NCBI GenBank assembly: GCA_030407505.1
Contig: JASDDH010000008.1
Span: forward strand, 81,665-145,664
From: Planococcus sp. APC 4015
GTDB lineage: Bacteria; Actinomycetota; Actinomycetes; Actinomycetales; Microbacteriaceae
Length of the DNA: 64,000 nt
Direction: 5' to 3'
The position numbers and the translations under genes are program-made. Below the pieces are notes generated by a model, which saw nothing but the letters and a program-made list of their open reading frames with translations, made no database searches and had not been told where the DNA came from. Shown piece by piece: positions 8,897 through 17,310 of this stretch (position 1 is the stretch's first letter; each line of letters starts with the position of its first letter).

Positions 8897-9823
8897 TCAG
8901 CCCTTCACGCTGCCGGTCGCCAGGCCCGACTGCCAGTACCGCTGGAGGAACAGGAACGCGATGATCAGGGGCAGGATCGAGACGAACGAGCCCGTGATCA
9001 CCGTCGAGAACAGCGCCTGCGACCCGCCGCCGGCCGACGCCGCCGCCTGGATCTGCGCGAGACCGACCGTGATCGGGTACAGGTCGGAGCTGTTGAGCAT
9101 GATGAGCGGCAGGAAGTAGTTGTTCCAGGTCGCCACCAGCGAGAACAGGAACACCGTCACGAGGCCCGGGCCGAGCAGCCGCAGACCCACCTGCGCGAAG
9201 ATGCGGAACTCGCCCGCGCCGTCGACGCGAGCCGCCTCGATGAGGGTGTCGGGAATCGCATCGGCCGCGTAGACACGCATCAGATACACCCCGAACGGGC
9301 TCACGAGCGACGGGATGATGATCGCCCACGGGGTGTTCGTGAGTCCCGCCTGCGAGAACAGCAGATAGGTCGGCAGCGCCAGCGCGGTGAGCGGGATCAT
9401 GATCGCGCCGAGCGTGGCGCTGAACAGCACCTTCTTGCCCGGGAAGTCGTACTTCGCGAACGCGTAGCCGGCCATCGCGGCGAGCGCCGTGGCGCCGACG
9501 GCCGACGTCACCGCGTAGAAGACCGTGTTCAGCAGCCAGCGGCTGAACACCCCGCCGCGGATCGAGAACAGCGTCTGCAGGTTCTCCAGCAGCGAGAAGT
9601 CGCCGCCGAACCACATGCCGAACGTCGAGAACAGCGACGAGTTGTCCTTCGTCGACGACACGAACAGCCACCACAGGGGCAGCACGAAGTACAGCACGCA
9701 CAGCCAGAGCAGGATCGTCAGCAGGATGCTGCGCTTCTTCTCCCGCGAATAGGAGCGGCGTGCGCGACGGGGCCGGGATCCGGCATCCGATGTCAGCAGC
9801 GTGCGGGTCTCGGTGACGGTCAT
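8897..9823 (-). CDS. Carbohydrate ABC transporter permease (MalG-like)
   Basis: A 308-residue CUT1-family inner-membrane permease. Following a basic N-terminus (about 1-32) there are six hydrophobic segments and the EAA coupling loop TLIEAARVDGAGEFRIFAQVGLRLLGPGL near 210-238. It ends in GLATGSVKG, typical of MalG-type proteins. The start overlaps the stop of the partner permease (9820-9823, ATGA). With the adjacent MalF-like permease and binding protein it should import a di- or oligosaccharide. No ATPase is encoded in this operon, so a shared MsiK-type ATPase elsewhere is likely. Confidence 0.92.
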   Translation of the reverse strand: MTVTETRTLLTSDAGSRPRRARRSYSREKKRSILLTILLWLCVLYFVLPLWWLFVSSTKDNSSLFSTFGMWFGGDFSLLENLQTLFSIRGGVFSRWLLNTVFYAVTSAVGATALAAMAGYAFAKYDFPGKKVLFSATLGAIMIPLTALALPTYLLFSQAGLTNTPWAIIIPSLVSPFGVYLMRVYAADAIPDTLIEAARVDGAGEFRIFAQVGLRLLGPGLVTVFLFSLVATWNNYFLPLIMLNSSDLYPITVGLAQIQAAASAGGGSQALFSTVITGSFVSILPLIIAFLFLQRYWQSGLATGSVKG

Positions 9824-10779
9824 GTCAGGTTCCTCTCGCGACGCTCGGCCCGTTCGGTGCTGAGCTGGACGATGTAGGACACCACCGCGATCACGAGGCC
9901 GAGGAGGAACGCGATCGCGGCCGCATAGTTGAGCTCCTGGTTGATGAACGCGAGGTTGTAGGCGTAGTAGTTCGGAGTGAAGGCGTTGGTGATGGCATCC
10001 GGCGCGATCGCGTTCAGCAGGCTCGGCTCGGCGAACAGCTGGAACGTGCCGATGACCGAGAAGATCACCGTCAGCAGGATCGCCGGGCGGATCGCGGGGA
10101 TCTTGACGCTCCACGCGAGCCGGAACTGGCCCGCGCCGTCGATCTCGGCCGCTTCGTAGAGCTCGCCGGGGATCGACCGGAGGGCCGCGTACATGATGAT
10201 CATGTTGTAGCCGATGAACTCCCACGTGACGATGTTCATCATCGATCCGAGGATGCTCTCGGGCGACAGGAAGTCCGGCGTCCCGAGGCCCACGGCGCGG
10301 GCGATCTGCGCGATCGGCCCGAAGTCCGGGCCGTACAGGTAGCCCCACATGAGGGTGGCGACGACCGCGGGGACGGCGTAGGGCATGAAGATGAGCAGGC
10401 GGATCGCCTTCGACCCGCGGGCCCGGGCCGTGTCGAGCGCGAGTGCGAAGAAGAGCGCGAGCCCCAGCATGATCGGCACCTGGATGAGGAAGAAGAGAGC
10501 GACGCGCCCGAGGCTCGCGAGGAACTGCGGATCGGTGAGGGCGCGCGCGTAGTTGGCCAGCCCCGCGAAGACCTCGCCGCCGATGAGCTTGCTCTCGAAG
10601 AGGCTGAGGTAGCCGGCGTAGACGAGGGGCACGACCAGCATCGTGACGAACACGATGAAGAACGGCAGGAGGAAGAGATATGCGGCCAGGTACTGCTTGC
10701 GTTTGTTGGGGCTCATGCGCCGTTTCGGCGCCGGCGGCGAGGATGCGCGCGCGGCGGCGGGCGCGGTGGTCTGCGACAC
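9820..10779 (-). CDS. Carbohydrate ABC transporter permease (MalF-like)
   Basis: A 319-residue CUT1 permease with an N-terminal Pro/Ala-rich tail, six membrane segments and the coupling loop ELYEAAEIDGAGQFRLAWSVKIPAIRPAI near 210-240. It pairs with the MalG-like permease that it overlaps by four bases. It lies 63 bases after the solute-binding lipoprotein gene, the usual order for binding protein, F-type and G-type permease in actinobacterial oligosaccharide importers. Confidence 0.92.
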   Translation of the reverse strand: MSQTTAPAAARASSPPAPKRRMSPNKRKQYLAAYLFLLPFFIVFVTMLVVPLVYAGYLSLFESKLIGGEVFAGLANYARALTDPQFLASLGRVALFFLIQVPIMLGLALFFALALDTARARGSKAIRLLIFMPYAVPAVVATLMWGYLYGPDFGPIAQIARAVGLGTPDFLSPESILGSMMNIVTWEFIGYNMIIMYAALRSIPGELYEAAEIDGAGQFRLAWSVKIPAIRPAILLTVIFSVIGTFQLFAEPSLLNAIAPDAITNAFTPNYYAYNLAFINQELNYAAAIAFLLGLVIAVVSYIVQLSTERAERRERNLT

Positions 10780-10842
10780 GATGACTCCTTTGTCCGGGAT
10801 GCGGGGTGTCCGCCGCAGCGCGCGACGGACACCCCGCAGGGA

Positions 10843-12195
10843 TCACTCGACGGTGAAGCCCTGGGCTTCCGCGTAGCTGACGAGCTGGTCCTGCCAGACG
10901 TCCAGCGCGGCGGCGATGTCGCCCTTGTCGGCGATGACGGTGCCCATGGTCTCCTCGTATGTCGAGTAGACGTAGTCCATGAACGGGAGCCACTGGAAGT
11001 CGGTGTCGACGGTCTCGGAGATCTCGGCGAACAGCTTGTTGACCTGCTGGCCCCCGTAGAACTCCGACTCCTGGTCCACGAACGCCGGGTCATCGAGCAC
11101 CGAGTTCTGCGGCGGGTAGAGGAACTGCTCGGTCGCGAGCGACAGGGCCGACTCTTCGTCGTGGTTGATGAACCGCGCGAGCTCGTACGCCGCGATCGGG
11201 TTCTCGCTCGAGGCGAGCACCGCGTCGGCCGATCCGCCCCAGTTGCCCGAGACGTTCTCGCCCTCGGCCCACTGCGGCAGCGGAGCAGCACGCCAGAGGC
11301 CTGACGTCCCCTCGGCCGTGCCCTGCAGGAACACCGGCGCCCAGGCGGCCGTCAGCCACCCGGCGTACTTTCCGCTCGCGAGACCCTGGTACCACTGATC
11401 GTTGAAGTCGACGTCGGTCGAGATCAGGTCGGCCTGGATGAGGTCGGTCCAGTAGGTCGCGACCTCCTTCGCCTCGGCGTTGTTCACGTCGATCGACACG
11501 GTCTCTTCACCGTCGTACCCGAAGGGCTTGATGCCGGCCTGCCAGAAGAAGCCGATCATCTGCCCGGCCTGCGTGGCGCCGAGGTTCGAGATGTACGAGC
11601 CCGTGGCGTCCTTCACCGTCTTGGCCGCCGTGGCGTACTCCTCCCACGTCGCCGGCGACTCGGTGATGCCGGCCTCGGCGAGGATGTCCTCCCGGTAGAG
11701 GTTCCCCATGGGCCCGACATCCTGCGGGATCGCCCACACCTCGTCGCCGGGTGAGACCTGGTTCCACGCCCAGCCGACGAAGTCCTCCTCCAGGTCTCCG
11801 CCGCCGTAGGGCGTCAGATCGAGCAGCGAACCCGGCAGGACGAACGACGGGATGTACTGGTACTCGACCTGCGCGACGTCGGGCGCGCCTTCGCCGGCCT
11901 CGATCGCGCTGCGGAGCTTCTGGTAGTGCGGGAGCCCCTGCCCGACGTTCTCCACCGTGACGCTGATCTCGGGGTACTTCTCCTCGAAGAGCGCGACCTG
12001 GTTCTCGATGTCGGGCACCCACGTCCAGAAGGTCAGCTCGGTCGGCGTCGACATCGCCTCGTCGAACTGCTCCTGCGTGATGGCGTCGCCGGCGCTTCCG
12101 CCGTCGGTGGTCCCGGGTGCGCAGCCGGCGAGGACCAGTGCCGCGGCGATGCCTGCGGAGCCCAGCGCCAGTGCTGTTCTTGGTGCTTTCCTCAT
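10843..12195 (-). CDS. Extracellular sugar-binding lipoprotein of ABC transporter
   Basis: A 450-residue family-1 solute-binding protein. The start at ATG 12195 is chosen because AAGGA precedes it at good distance and it opens a lipoprotein signal (RKAPRTAL, hydrophobic core, LVLAGC lipobox with Cys at about 26). The mature protein shows ELTFWTWVPDIENQVALFEEKYP and the PDVAQVEYQYIPSF segment typical of MalE-like proteins. It is membrane-anchored outside the cell and captures the glycoside handled by the two beta-galactosidases. It is the first transporter gene after GH42, separated by 50 bases. Confidence 0.92.
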   Translation of the reverse strand: MRKAPRTALALGSAGIAAALVLAGCAPGTTDGGSAGDAITQEQFDEAMSTPTELTFWTWVPDIENQVALFEEKYPEISVTVENVGQGLPHYQKLRSAIEAGEGAPDVAQVEYQYIPSFVLPGSLLDLTPYGGGDLEEDFVGWAWNQVSPGDEVWAIPQDVGPMGNLYREDILAEAGITESPATWEEYATAAKTVKDATGSYISNLGATQAGQMIGFFWQAGIKPFGYDGEETVSIDVNNAEAKEVATYWTDLIQADLISTDVDFNDQWYQGLASGKYAGWLTAAWAPVFLQGTAEGTSGLWRAAPLPQWAEGENVSGNWGGSADAVLASSENPIAAYELARFINHDEESALSLATEQFLYPPQNSVLDDPAFVDQESEFYGGQQVNKLFAEISETVDTDFQWLPFMDYVYSTYEETMGTVIADKGDIAAALDVWQDQLVSYAEAQGFTVE

Positions 12196-12245
12196 GTCCT
12201 GTTCCTTCTTCTCATGAAGACCGGTGACGCGTCGTCCCGGTCGCC

Positions 12246-14339
12246 TCACCCCTCGACGAGGGTCAGTACAGACCATGCGTCGAGGGGAAGCTCTGCGCCG
12301 GCGGCATGCGCGGCGTCGGTCGTGGGGTCGGTCGCCGGGCGCGACAGCGTGATCGCCGACCGGTCCCCGCTCCAGTTGAAGACGAACCACGCGCGTCCGC
12401 CGCCGGGCAGCGCACCCGACGAGATCCGGATGCCGGGGTGGTCGACCTGCGCGAATCCGGCGGCCAGCGGGCTGGGCACCAGCCAGCGCGCGAGGTCGGC
12501 GGCGAGTGTCGGCGACGGCACCGTGCCGACGACCGTGACGCGGCCGCGGCCGTGCGGGTTCGTCGTGACGGTCGCGAAGTCCCCGAAGCGCGGATGCACG
12601 TAGCGCACGAGCACCTCGGCGTCGCCCGGGATCAGTCCGTCGGCCCAGCGGGTGGCGGCGGCATCCGTGGTCGTGATCTCCGACGCGACGGGCACCGGCG
12701 CGTGCAGATTCGAGAACTCCTCGTAGTGCACTCCGGCGGCCTCGCGCAGACGGTCGGGGGCGACGGCCACGCGGGCCCGCGCCTCTTCGTCGGCGTACCC
12801 CGTGCGGATGCCGATCACGAGGTGCCCGCCGGCGGCGGCGTAGTCGCGGAGCAGGTCGAGGTCGTCGTCGGTGGCGACGTAGACAGCGGGGGCGACGAGC
12901 ACGGGGAAGCGCGCGGCGAGCGCCTCGGCGCCGAGCTCGCGGGCCTGAGCGGTGTGCAGGATGCGGGCCTGCGCGCCGGCATCGATCACCCCGCCGTGGA
13001 ACGCGTCGAAGATCTGGGTGTAGGCGGCGCGGTCGGGCAGCCCGTCGGGGGTGGCCAGCGGCGGGGCGAACTCGAACGCGAAGCGGCTGTCTGTCGACCA
13101 CAGGATCGCTACGTCGGCGTCGGGTTCGTAGCCGTCGAGGGCTCCGCCGATCGCGGCGAGGTCGGCGCCGAGCCCGGAGAGCTCCTCGTACACGCGACCG
13201 GGCACGAGGCTGTGCGGCAGCACACCGCCCCAGTAGGTCTCGGTGCCGTACGGCAGCGAGTGCCAGTGCCAGTACTCGATCATCGACGCACCGCGCGAGA
13301 TGAGGGCGAACGCAGCCTGCGCGAGCTGACCGGGATACGGCGGCAGGTTCAGCTCGGGACCCCCGATCGACTGCGCGTCGGTCTCGGTCACGAGGAACCG
13401 CGACTGGTTCGACGAGTAGAGCCGGTCGGCCTGGCGGTAGAGCCCGGCGACGCCCGAGGTCGTCCACGGGGTCGCCGCGTCGAGCTTCTTGGTGGCGTCG
13501 AGGTGGTCCTGCATGGCGTAGTAGGGGTTGCCCGCGGTGACGTCGAGGTTCGCCATGAGCGCCTCGTCGTCCAGCGCGGGACGCGGATACGCGATGCAGG
13601 TCGTCACGAACTGACCGGGCCGGGCGTACTCGCGCACGATGCCCGCCTGCCACGAGATGAACTCGGTCGTGAGGTCGGCCTGATAGCGGCGCCACGCGAG
13701 GTCGTACTGGGGCAGGCTGTTGCCGTCGGGGGTCCACAGGTCGGACCAGTCGCTCAGTCGGTGCGACCAGTACGTCAGGCCCCACTCGCGGTTGAGCGTC
13801 TCGACGTCGCCGTACTGCGCCTTGAGCCGGCGGACGAAGCGCTGGAACGTGCCGTGGTTGTGGAAGAGCAGCATGCCCGGCTCGTTGTCGACCTGGTAGC
13901 CGATGACCGACGGGTGGTCCGCGTAGCGGGCGATCACCGCACGGATGATGCGCTCGGCGTGGAAGCGGAACGCGGGGTGGGAGTAGTCGACTTCCTGGCG
14001 CGCACCCCACGGGTGGCGCTCGCCCGTGCGGGTCTCGGCGGCGATCTCGGGGTAGGCGCTCTGCAGCCACGGCGGCACCGCGTAGGTCGGGGTGCCGAGG
14101 ATCACCGAGATGCCGCGTTCGTGGGCGCCGTCGAGCACGGGCTGGAGCCACTCGAGGTCGAACTCGCCGTCGCGGGGCTCCCACGTGGACCAGACCGATT
14201 CACCGACACGGATGACGGTGAAGCCCGCCTCCTTCATGAGGTCGAGGTCGGTGATGGTGCGGTCTTCGCGGTGGTACTCGGCGTAGTACGCCGCTCCGAA
14301 GAGGATGCCGCTCGGTACCTGATACGTGGGCGTAGCCAT
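12246..14339 (-). CDS. Beta-galactosidase, glycoside hydrolase family 42
   Basis: A 697-residue enzyme with the GH42 A domain at about 10-390 (GAAYYAEYH, GFTVIRVGESVWSTWEP). The acid/base is Glu153 in GYQVDNEPG and the nucleophile is Glu319 in FLVTETDAQS. A trimerisation-type domain (about 390-600) and a small C-terminal beta domain follow. No signal peptide, so it acts on imported beta-galactosides. ATG 14339 is preferred, with GGAG upstream; an in-frame GTG at 14393 would add 18 residues without family similarity. It is the first structural gene downstream of the two LacI-type operators. Confidence 0.93.
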   Translation of the reverse strand: MATPTYQVPSGILFGAAYYAEYHREDRTITDLDLMKEAGFTVIRVGESVWSTWEPRDGEFDLEWLQPVLDGAHERGISVILGTPTYAVPPWLQSAYPEIAAETRTGERHPWGARQEVDYSHPAFRFHAERIIRAVIARYADHPSVIGYQVDNEPGMLLFHNHGTFQRFVRRLKAQYGDVETLNREWGLTYWSHRLSDWSDLWTPDGNSLPQYDLAWRRYQADLTTEFISWQAGIVREYARPGQFVTTCIAYPRPALDDEALMANLDVTAGNPYYAMQDHLDATKKLDAATPWTTSGVAGLYRQADRLYSSNQSRFLVTETDAQSIGGPELNLPPYPGQLAQAAFALISRGASMIEYWHWHSLPYGTETYWGGVLPHSLVPGRVYEELSGLGADLAAIGGALDGYEPDADVAILWSTDSRFAFEFAPPLATPDGLPDRAAYTQIFDAFHGGVIDAGAQARILHTAQARELGAEALAARFPVLVAPAVYVATDDDLDLLRDYAAAGGHLVIGIRTGYADEEARARVAVAPDRLREAAGVHYEEFSNLHAPVPVASEITTTDAAATRWADGLIPGDAEVLVRYVHPRFGDFATVTTNPHGRGRVTVVGTVPSPTLAADLARWLVPSPLAAGFAQVDHPGIRISSGALPGGGRAWFVFNWSGDRSAITLSRPATDPTTDAAHAAGAELPLDAWSVLTLVEG

Positions 14340-14409
14340 GGCTGCGTTGAACTCCGTCGTCTCGCTGCGTCCGCCGTCTTCGGCGGTTGCCACGAAACCT
14401 ACGCCGGTC

Positions 14410-14423
14410 TGTTACCGGTAACA
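14410..14423. promoter_or_regulatory. LacI-type operator 1 (TGTTACCGGTAACA)
   Basis: A perfect 14-bp palindrome with the central CG step typical of LacI/GalR-family operators. It lies 71 bases upstream of the GH42 start and downstream of the LacI-type gene. Confidence 0.8.
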
Positions 14424-14453
14424 AGACTCGTTACGCATTCGTTACGGTCGACT

Positions 14454-14467
14454 TTTTACCGGTAACA
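14454..14467. promoter_or_regulatory. LacI-type operator 2 (TTTTACCGGTAACA)
   Basis: A second copy of the same core, TTACCGGTAA at 14456-14465. Its centre is 44 bp, about four helical turns, from operator 1. Two phased sites suit cooperative binding of a dimeric or looping LacI-family repressor at the beta-galactoside operon promoter. Confidence 0.75.
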
Positions 14468-14512
14468 TCCCGCGGCTGTGCGGCGAGGGCGCGGGCGCGG
14501 ACGCCCGGAGGA

Positions 14513-15559
14513 TCAGCGCGGAGCGGTCGTGGTGGACTGCCGGACGACGAGCTCCACCGGGATCCGGGCCGGCGGCGCAGCAGGGGTGCCCTCGATGAGC
14601 CGCAGGAGGCGCGAGAACGCCGAACGCCCCTGCATGTCGAAGTCTCCGTGCACGGTGGTGAGCGGCGGCTGGTAGAACGCCGACTCGGGGATGTCGTCGA
14701 ACCCGGTGACGCTGATGTCCTCGGGAACGCGGATGCCCTGCTGGCTCAGCGCGCGCAGCGCCCCGAGTGCCATCTGGTCGTTGGACACCACCAGCGCCGT
14801 CACTCCCAGTTCGGGCGGAAGCTCGGCGGCGCACCGGTAGCCCGAAGCCGCCGACCAGTCGCCGTACGACGCCCCCAGCGACGTCAGACCGTGCGCCTCG
14901 AGGGCGCGTTCGTACGAGAGCTTGCGGTTGCGTGCGGCGACCCAGCCCCGAGGTCCGGCGATATGGAAGAACCGGCGGTGCCCGAGCGAGACCAGATGGT
15001 CGACGGCGACGTGCAGCCCCCGGTAGTTCGAGGTGTCGGGATGATCGCGCAGCGCTTCATCGCCCTCGACTTCGATCACGGTCGGGATGCGGTGCGGCGT
15101 GGCGCGCAGCGCCCCGGTCATGGCATCGGTCGACGTGAAGATCAGCAGACCGGCGATGTCCTGCCGCGTGATCAGGGTGAGCGCGTCGTTCACCGCTGCC
15201 GGATCGTCGCCGTCGAGCGAGACGATGTCCAGAAGGTAGCCCGCTTCGCGCGCGCCGGCGCCGGCACCCTGCAGGATCTTGCTCGGGCCGACCTCGCCGA
15301 CCTCGTGCGCGAGGACCCCGACGCGGTGCGAGCGGTTCGTCGCGAGGTGACGGGCGGTGAGGTTCGGACGGTACTCGAGCGTCTCGAGCGCCTGCACGAC
15401 GCGCTCCCGCGTCTCGGGTCGGATGCCCTCGAGCCCGCGCAGATGTCGACTCACCGTCTGGTGCGACACGCCGGCCAGTCGGGCGACGTCGTAGATCGTC
15501 GGCGATTTCGCGACTGCCGGGGGTGGTGCCGCGGTGGCGGATTCGGGGTCGTTCCCCAC
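14513..15559 (-). CDS. LacI family transcriptional regulator
   Basis: A 348-residue repressor. The N-terminal LacI helix-turn-helix is at about 20-65 (TIYDVARLAGVSHQTVSRHLRG, then the hinge RPNLTARHLATNRS), followed by a periplasmic-binding-like sensor domain (VGVLAHEV, VVSNDQMALGALRAL, ISVTGFDDIPESAF). GTG at 15559 is preceded by AAGGGGGCGAGGGG. It is encoded immediately upstream of, and in the same direction as, the GH42/ABC/GH35 operon, and the twin palindromes between them are its likely targets. A galactose-containing effector is inferred. Confidence 0.92.
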   Translation of the reverse strand: MGNDPESATAAPPPAVAKSPTIYDVARLAGVSHQTVSRHLRGLEGIRPETRERVVQALETLEYRPNLTARHLATNRSHRVGVLAHEVGEVGPSKILQGAGAGAREAGYLLDIVSLDGDDPAAVNDALTLITRQDIAGLLIFTSTDAMTGALRATPHRIPTVIEVEGDEALRDHPDTSNYRGLHVAVDHLVSLGHRRFFHIAGPRGWVAARNRKLSYERALEAHGLTSLGASYGDWSAASGYRCAAELPPELGVTALVVSNDQMALGALRALSQQGIRVPEDISVTGFDDIPESAFYQPPLTTVHGDFDMQGRSAFSRLLRLIEGTPAAPPARIPVELVVRQSTTTAPR

Positions 15560-15613
15560 AGCCCCTCGCCCCCTTCGCGACCGCGCCGCCGTGACGTGGT
15601 CGATGTGAGGACT

Positions 15614-15623
15614 CTACCGGTGA
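15614..15623. promoter_or_regulatory. Possible autoregulatory LacI half-match
   Basis: CTACCGGTGA, 55 bases upstream of the LacI-family start, matches 8 of 10 bases of the TTACCGGTAA core found at both operators of the operon. It may let the repressor control its own gene, but a single imperfect 10-mer is weak evidence. Confidence 0.35.
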
Positions 15624-15644
15624 CGCCGCCTGCCGGCGCGAGCG

Positions 15645-16184
15645 TCAGGGTATGCGGTGCTCGTGGATCTCCGACGACGACGTGGCCCCGTTCAGCTCGA
15701 GATAGAGCTGCCTTTCGGTGATCGAGACGGTCATCGTGTTGCGCCTCTCCAGCGCCGGCACGGCGGCCTCGATAAACCCCGGATCGAAGCTGTGCAGCAC
15801 GAGCTCCGCAGACCGGTGGATCTTCTTGCCCGCCCACGGCGCCATGATCTTCGCCGGGTCGCGGTGCGTGTAGACCAGCGTGCGCTGCGCGAGCTTGCTG
15901 CCGTGGTGCAGGCGCGCGGCATCCGGAGCACCCACCTCGATCCACGCCGTGATGGTGCCCGTCGCGTCGCGCACGAGCACCGCGGGCTCGTCGGTGTTCG
16001 AGATGCCCTCGCTGAACGCGATGCCCTCTTCGAACTCGAGGCAGTACGCCAGAACGCGGGTCAGCATGTAGGCGTCGGTCTCAGACGGATGCCGCGCCAC
16101 CCGCAATGCGAGTTCGTCGTACACACCGCGGTCCACGTCCGCCAGCTGCACCGCGAACGTGTGGATCATCGCGCCGATAGCCAT
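15645..16184 (-). CDS. yaeQ: YaeQ family protein
   Basis: A 179-residue protein matching the YaeQ family along its length: an N-terminal IHTFAVQLADVDRGVYDELALRVARHPSETD block, the ISNTDEPAVLVRDATGTITAWIEVG block, and the VYTHRDPAKIM turn. The fold is related to PD-(D/E)xK nucleases and the conserved Glu of WIEVG is present, but the biochemical role in the cell is unsettled. It lies between the LacI gene and an EEP-family gene on the same strand with no tight coupling to either. Confidence 0.88.
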   Translation of the reverse strand: MAIGAMIHTFAVQLADVDRGVYDELALRVARHPSETDAYMLTRVLAYCLEFEEGIAFSEGISNTDEPAVLVRDATGTITAWIEVGAPDAARLHHGSKLAQRTLVYTHRDPAKIMAPWAGKKIHRSAELVLHSFDPGFIEAAVPALERRNTMTVSITERQLYLELNGATSSSEIHEHRIP

Positions 16185-16232
16185 AGCGCGCGAGCCTACG
16201 GCATCCCCGCCTGCCCGCCGAGCCCTGAGCGG

Positions 16233-17243
16233 TCAGGGGCGTCTGTCGAGGACGGCGACGACGGGGCGATGATCGCTCCCCGAGTCGTCGAACTCGGTCA
16301 GGACGCGCGTTCCCCGCACGGTCCACGCCGAACCGACGAGCACGTGATCGATCGGCGCGGCGAGCCAGGTGGGCGCTGTCGCCGGCCACGTTCCCACCGC
16401 GGCCGCGCCCGCTTCGGTCGCCGCATCGCGGCATCCGCCGACGAGTGCACCGCCCTCCCCCAGCCCCCACAGGTGATCGACGGTCGCGTTGAGGTCGCCG
16501 GCGACGATCACGTCGGGCGAGTCGCACTGCTGCGCCACCCAGTCCTGCCCGGCACGCCAGCGGTCCATCGCCCACGGCAGCGGCGGGAAGGGATGAGCGG
16601 CGACGAAGACGGGGCCTTCGCCCGATACCGGACGCCACACGGCACTGGGGAGCGCGGGCGTCGAGCCCGCCTCGGGGTCGATGCGGTACTCGCCGAACTC
16701 CTCGGTGACGAGCATCGAGGTCGGTATCGGGGACGAGCCGGTCAGACCGAACGCGGTGGATGCCGACATCCGGCGCCCTTCGGCTGCCAGAAGGCGCGCG
16801 ACTTCGGCCACGGCCTGCTCGCCGGTCTCGGGCAGGCTCACGATGTCGGCGTCGACCTCGAGGATGAGGCGCGCCACGGCCTCGGGGGCGGCCGCGCCAC
16901 CTTGGGTGTTCCAGGCCACGACGGTGAGATCTCCCCCGCCGGGGAGGGCGCCGCCGGAGCCCCGAGCGATCAGGATGCCGGCATTGGCTGCGCACGCGAC
17001 GCCCAGGACCACGGCGAGACCGGCGGCGATCCCCCGCGTGCGTCGGCCGACCGCTATCGCGGCGAAGACCACGGCAGCGACGCCCAGACCCAGTGCGACT
17101 GCGGCCCGGAAGGCTATGAGCTGCGTGACGACGAGTGCCATCTGCGCCCCGAAGGCCTGGGGCCACACGAACACGATCGTGACGAGGGCGCCGAGGACGA
17201 GGGTCAGGACGAAGGCGAGGGCGCGGGGCTTCCGAGTCGGCAT
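16233..17243 (-). CDS. Membrane-anchored endonuclease/exonuclease/phosphatase family protein
   Basis: A 336-residue protein with three hydrophobic helices in the first 95 residues and then an EEP (DNase I-like) catalytic domain facing outward. Catalytic motifs are visible in order: VVAWNTQGG, LPETGEQA (metal Glu), VAAHPFPP, AGDLNATVDH (Asp/Asn), PIDHVLVG, and the terminal GSDHRPVVAVL with the general-base His. Such proteins cleave phosphodiesters of nucleic acid, lipid or sugar phosphates; the substrate cannot be told. Common in Microbacteriaceae as single genes. Confidence 0.85.
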   Translation of the reverse strand: MPTRKPRALAFVLTLVLGALVTIVFVWPQAFGAQMALVVTQLIAFRAAVALGLGVAAVVFAAIAVGRRTRGIAAGLAVVLGVACAANAGILIARGSGGALPGGGDLTVVAWNTQGGAAAPEAVARLILEVDADIVSLPETGEQAVAEVARLLAAEGRRMSASTAFGLTGSSPIPTSMLVTEEFGEYRIDPEAGSTPALPSAVWRPVSGEGPVFVAAHPFPPLPWAMDRWRAGQDWVAQQCDSPDVIVAGDLNATVDHLWGLGEGGALVGGCRDAATEAGAAAVGTWPATAPTWLAAPIDHVLVGSAWTVRGTRVLTEFDDSGSDHRPVVAVLDRRP

Positions 17244-17310
17244 CCCCCACAGTCAACAGCATCTCGACTGGATGCGCGTTCCGCCCCGGCGACCGGCGGG
17301 CGGTCCCGGC

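Noticed and set aside
10843..14184. Apparent 1,113-residue extension of the sugar-binding protein
   Set aside because: The extra N-terminal part reads the GH42 gene in another frame. The lipoprotein signal and AAGGA site at 12195 fix the true start.
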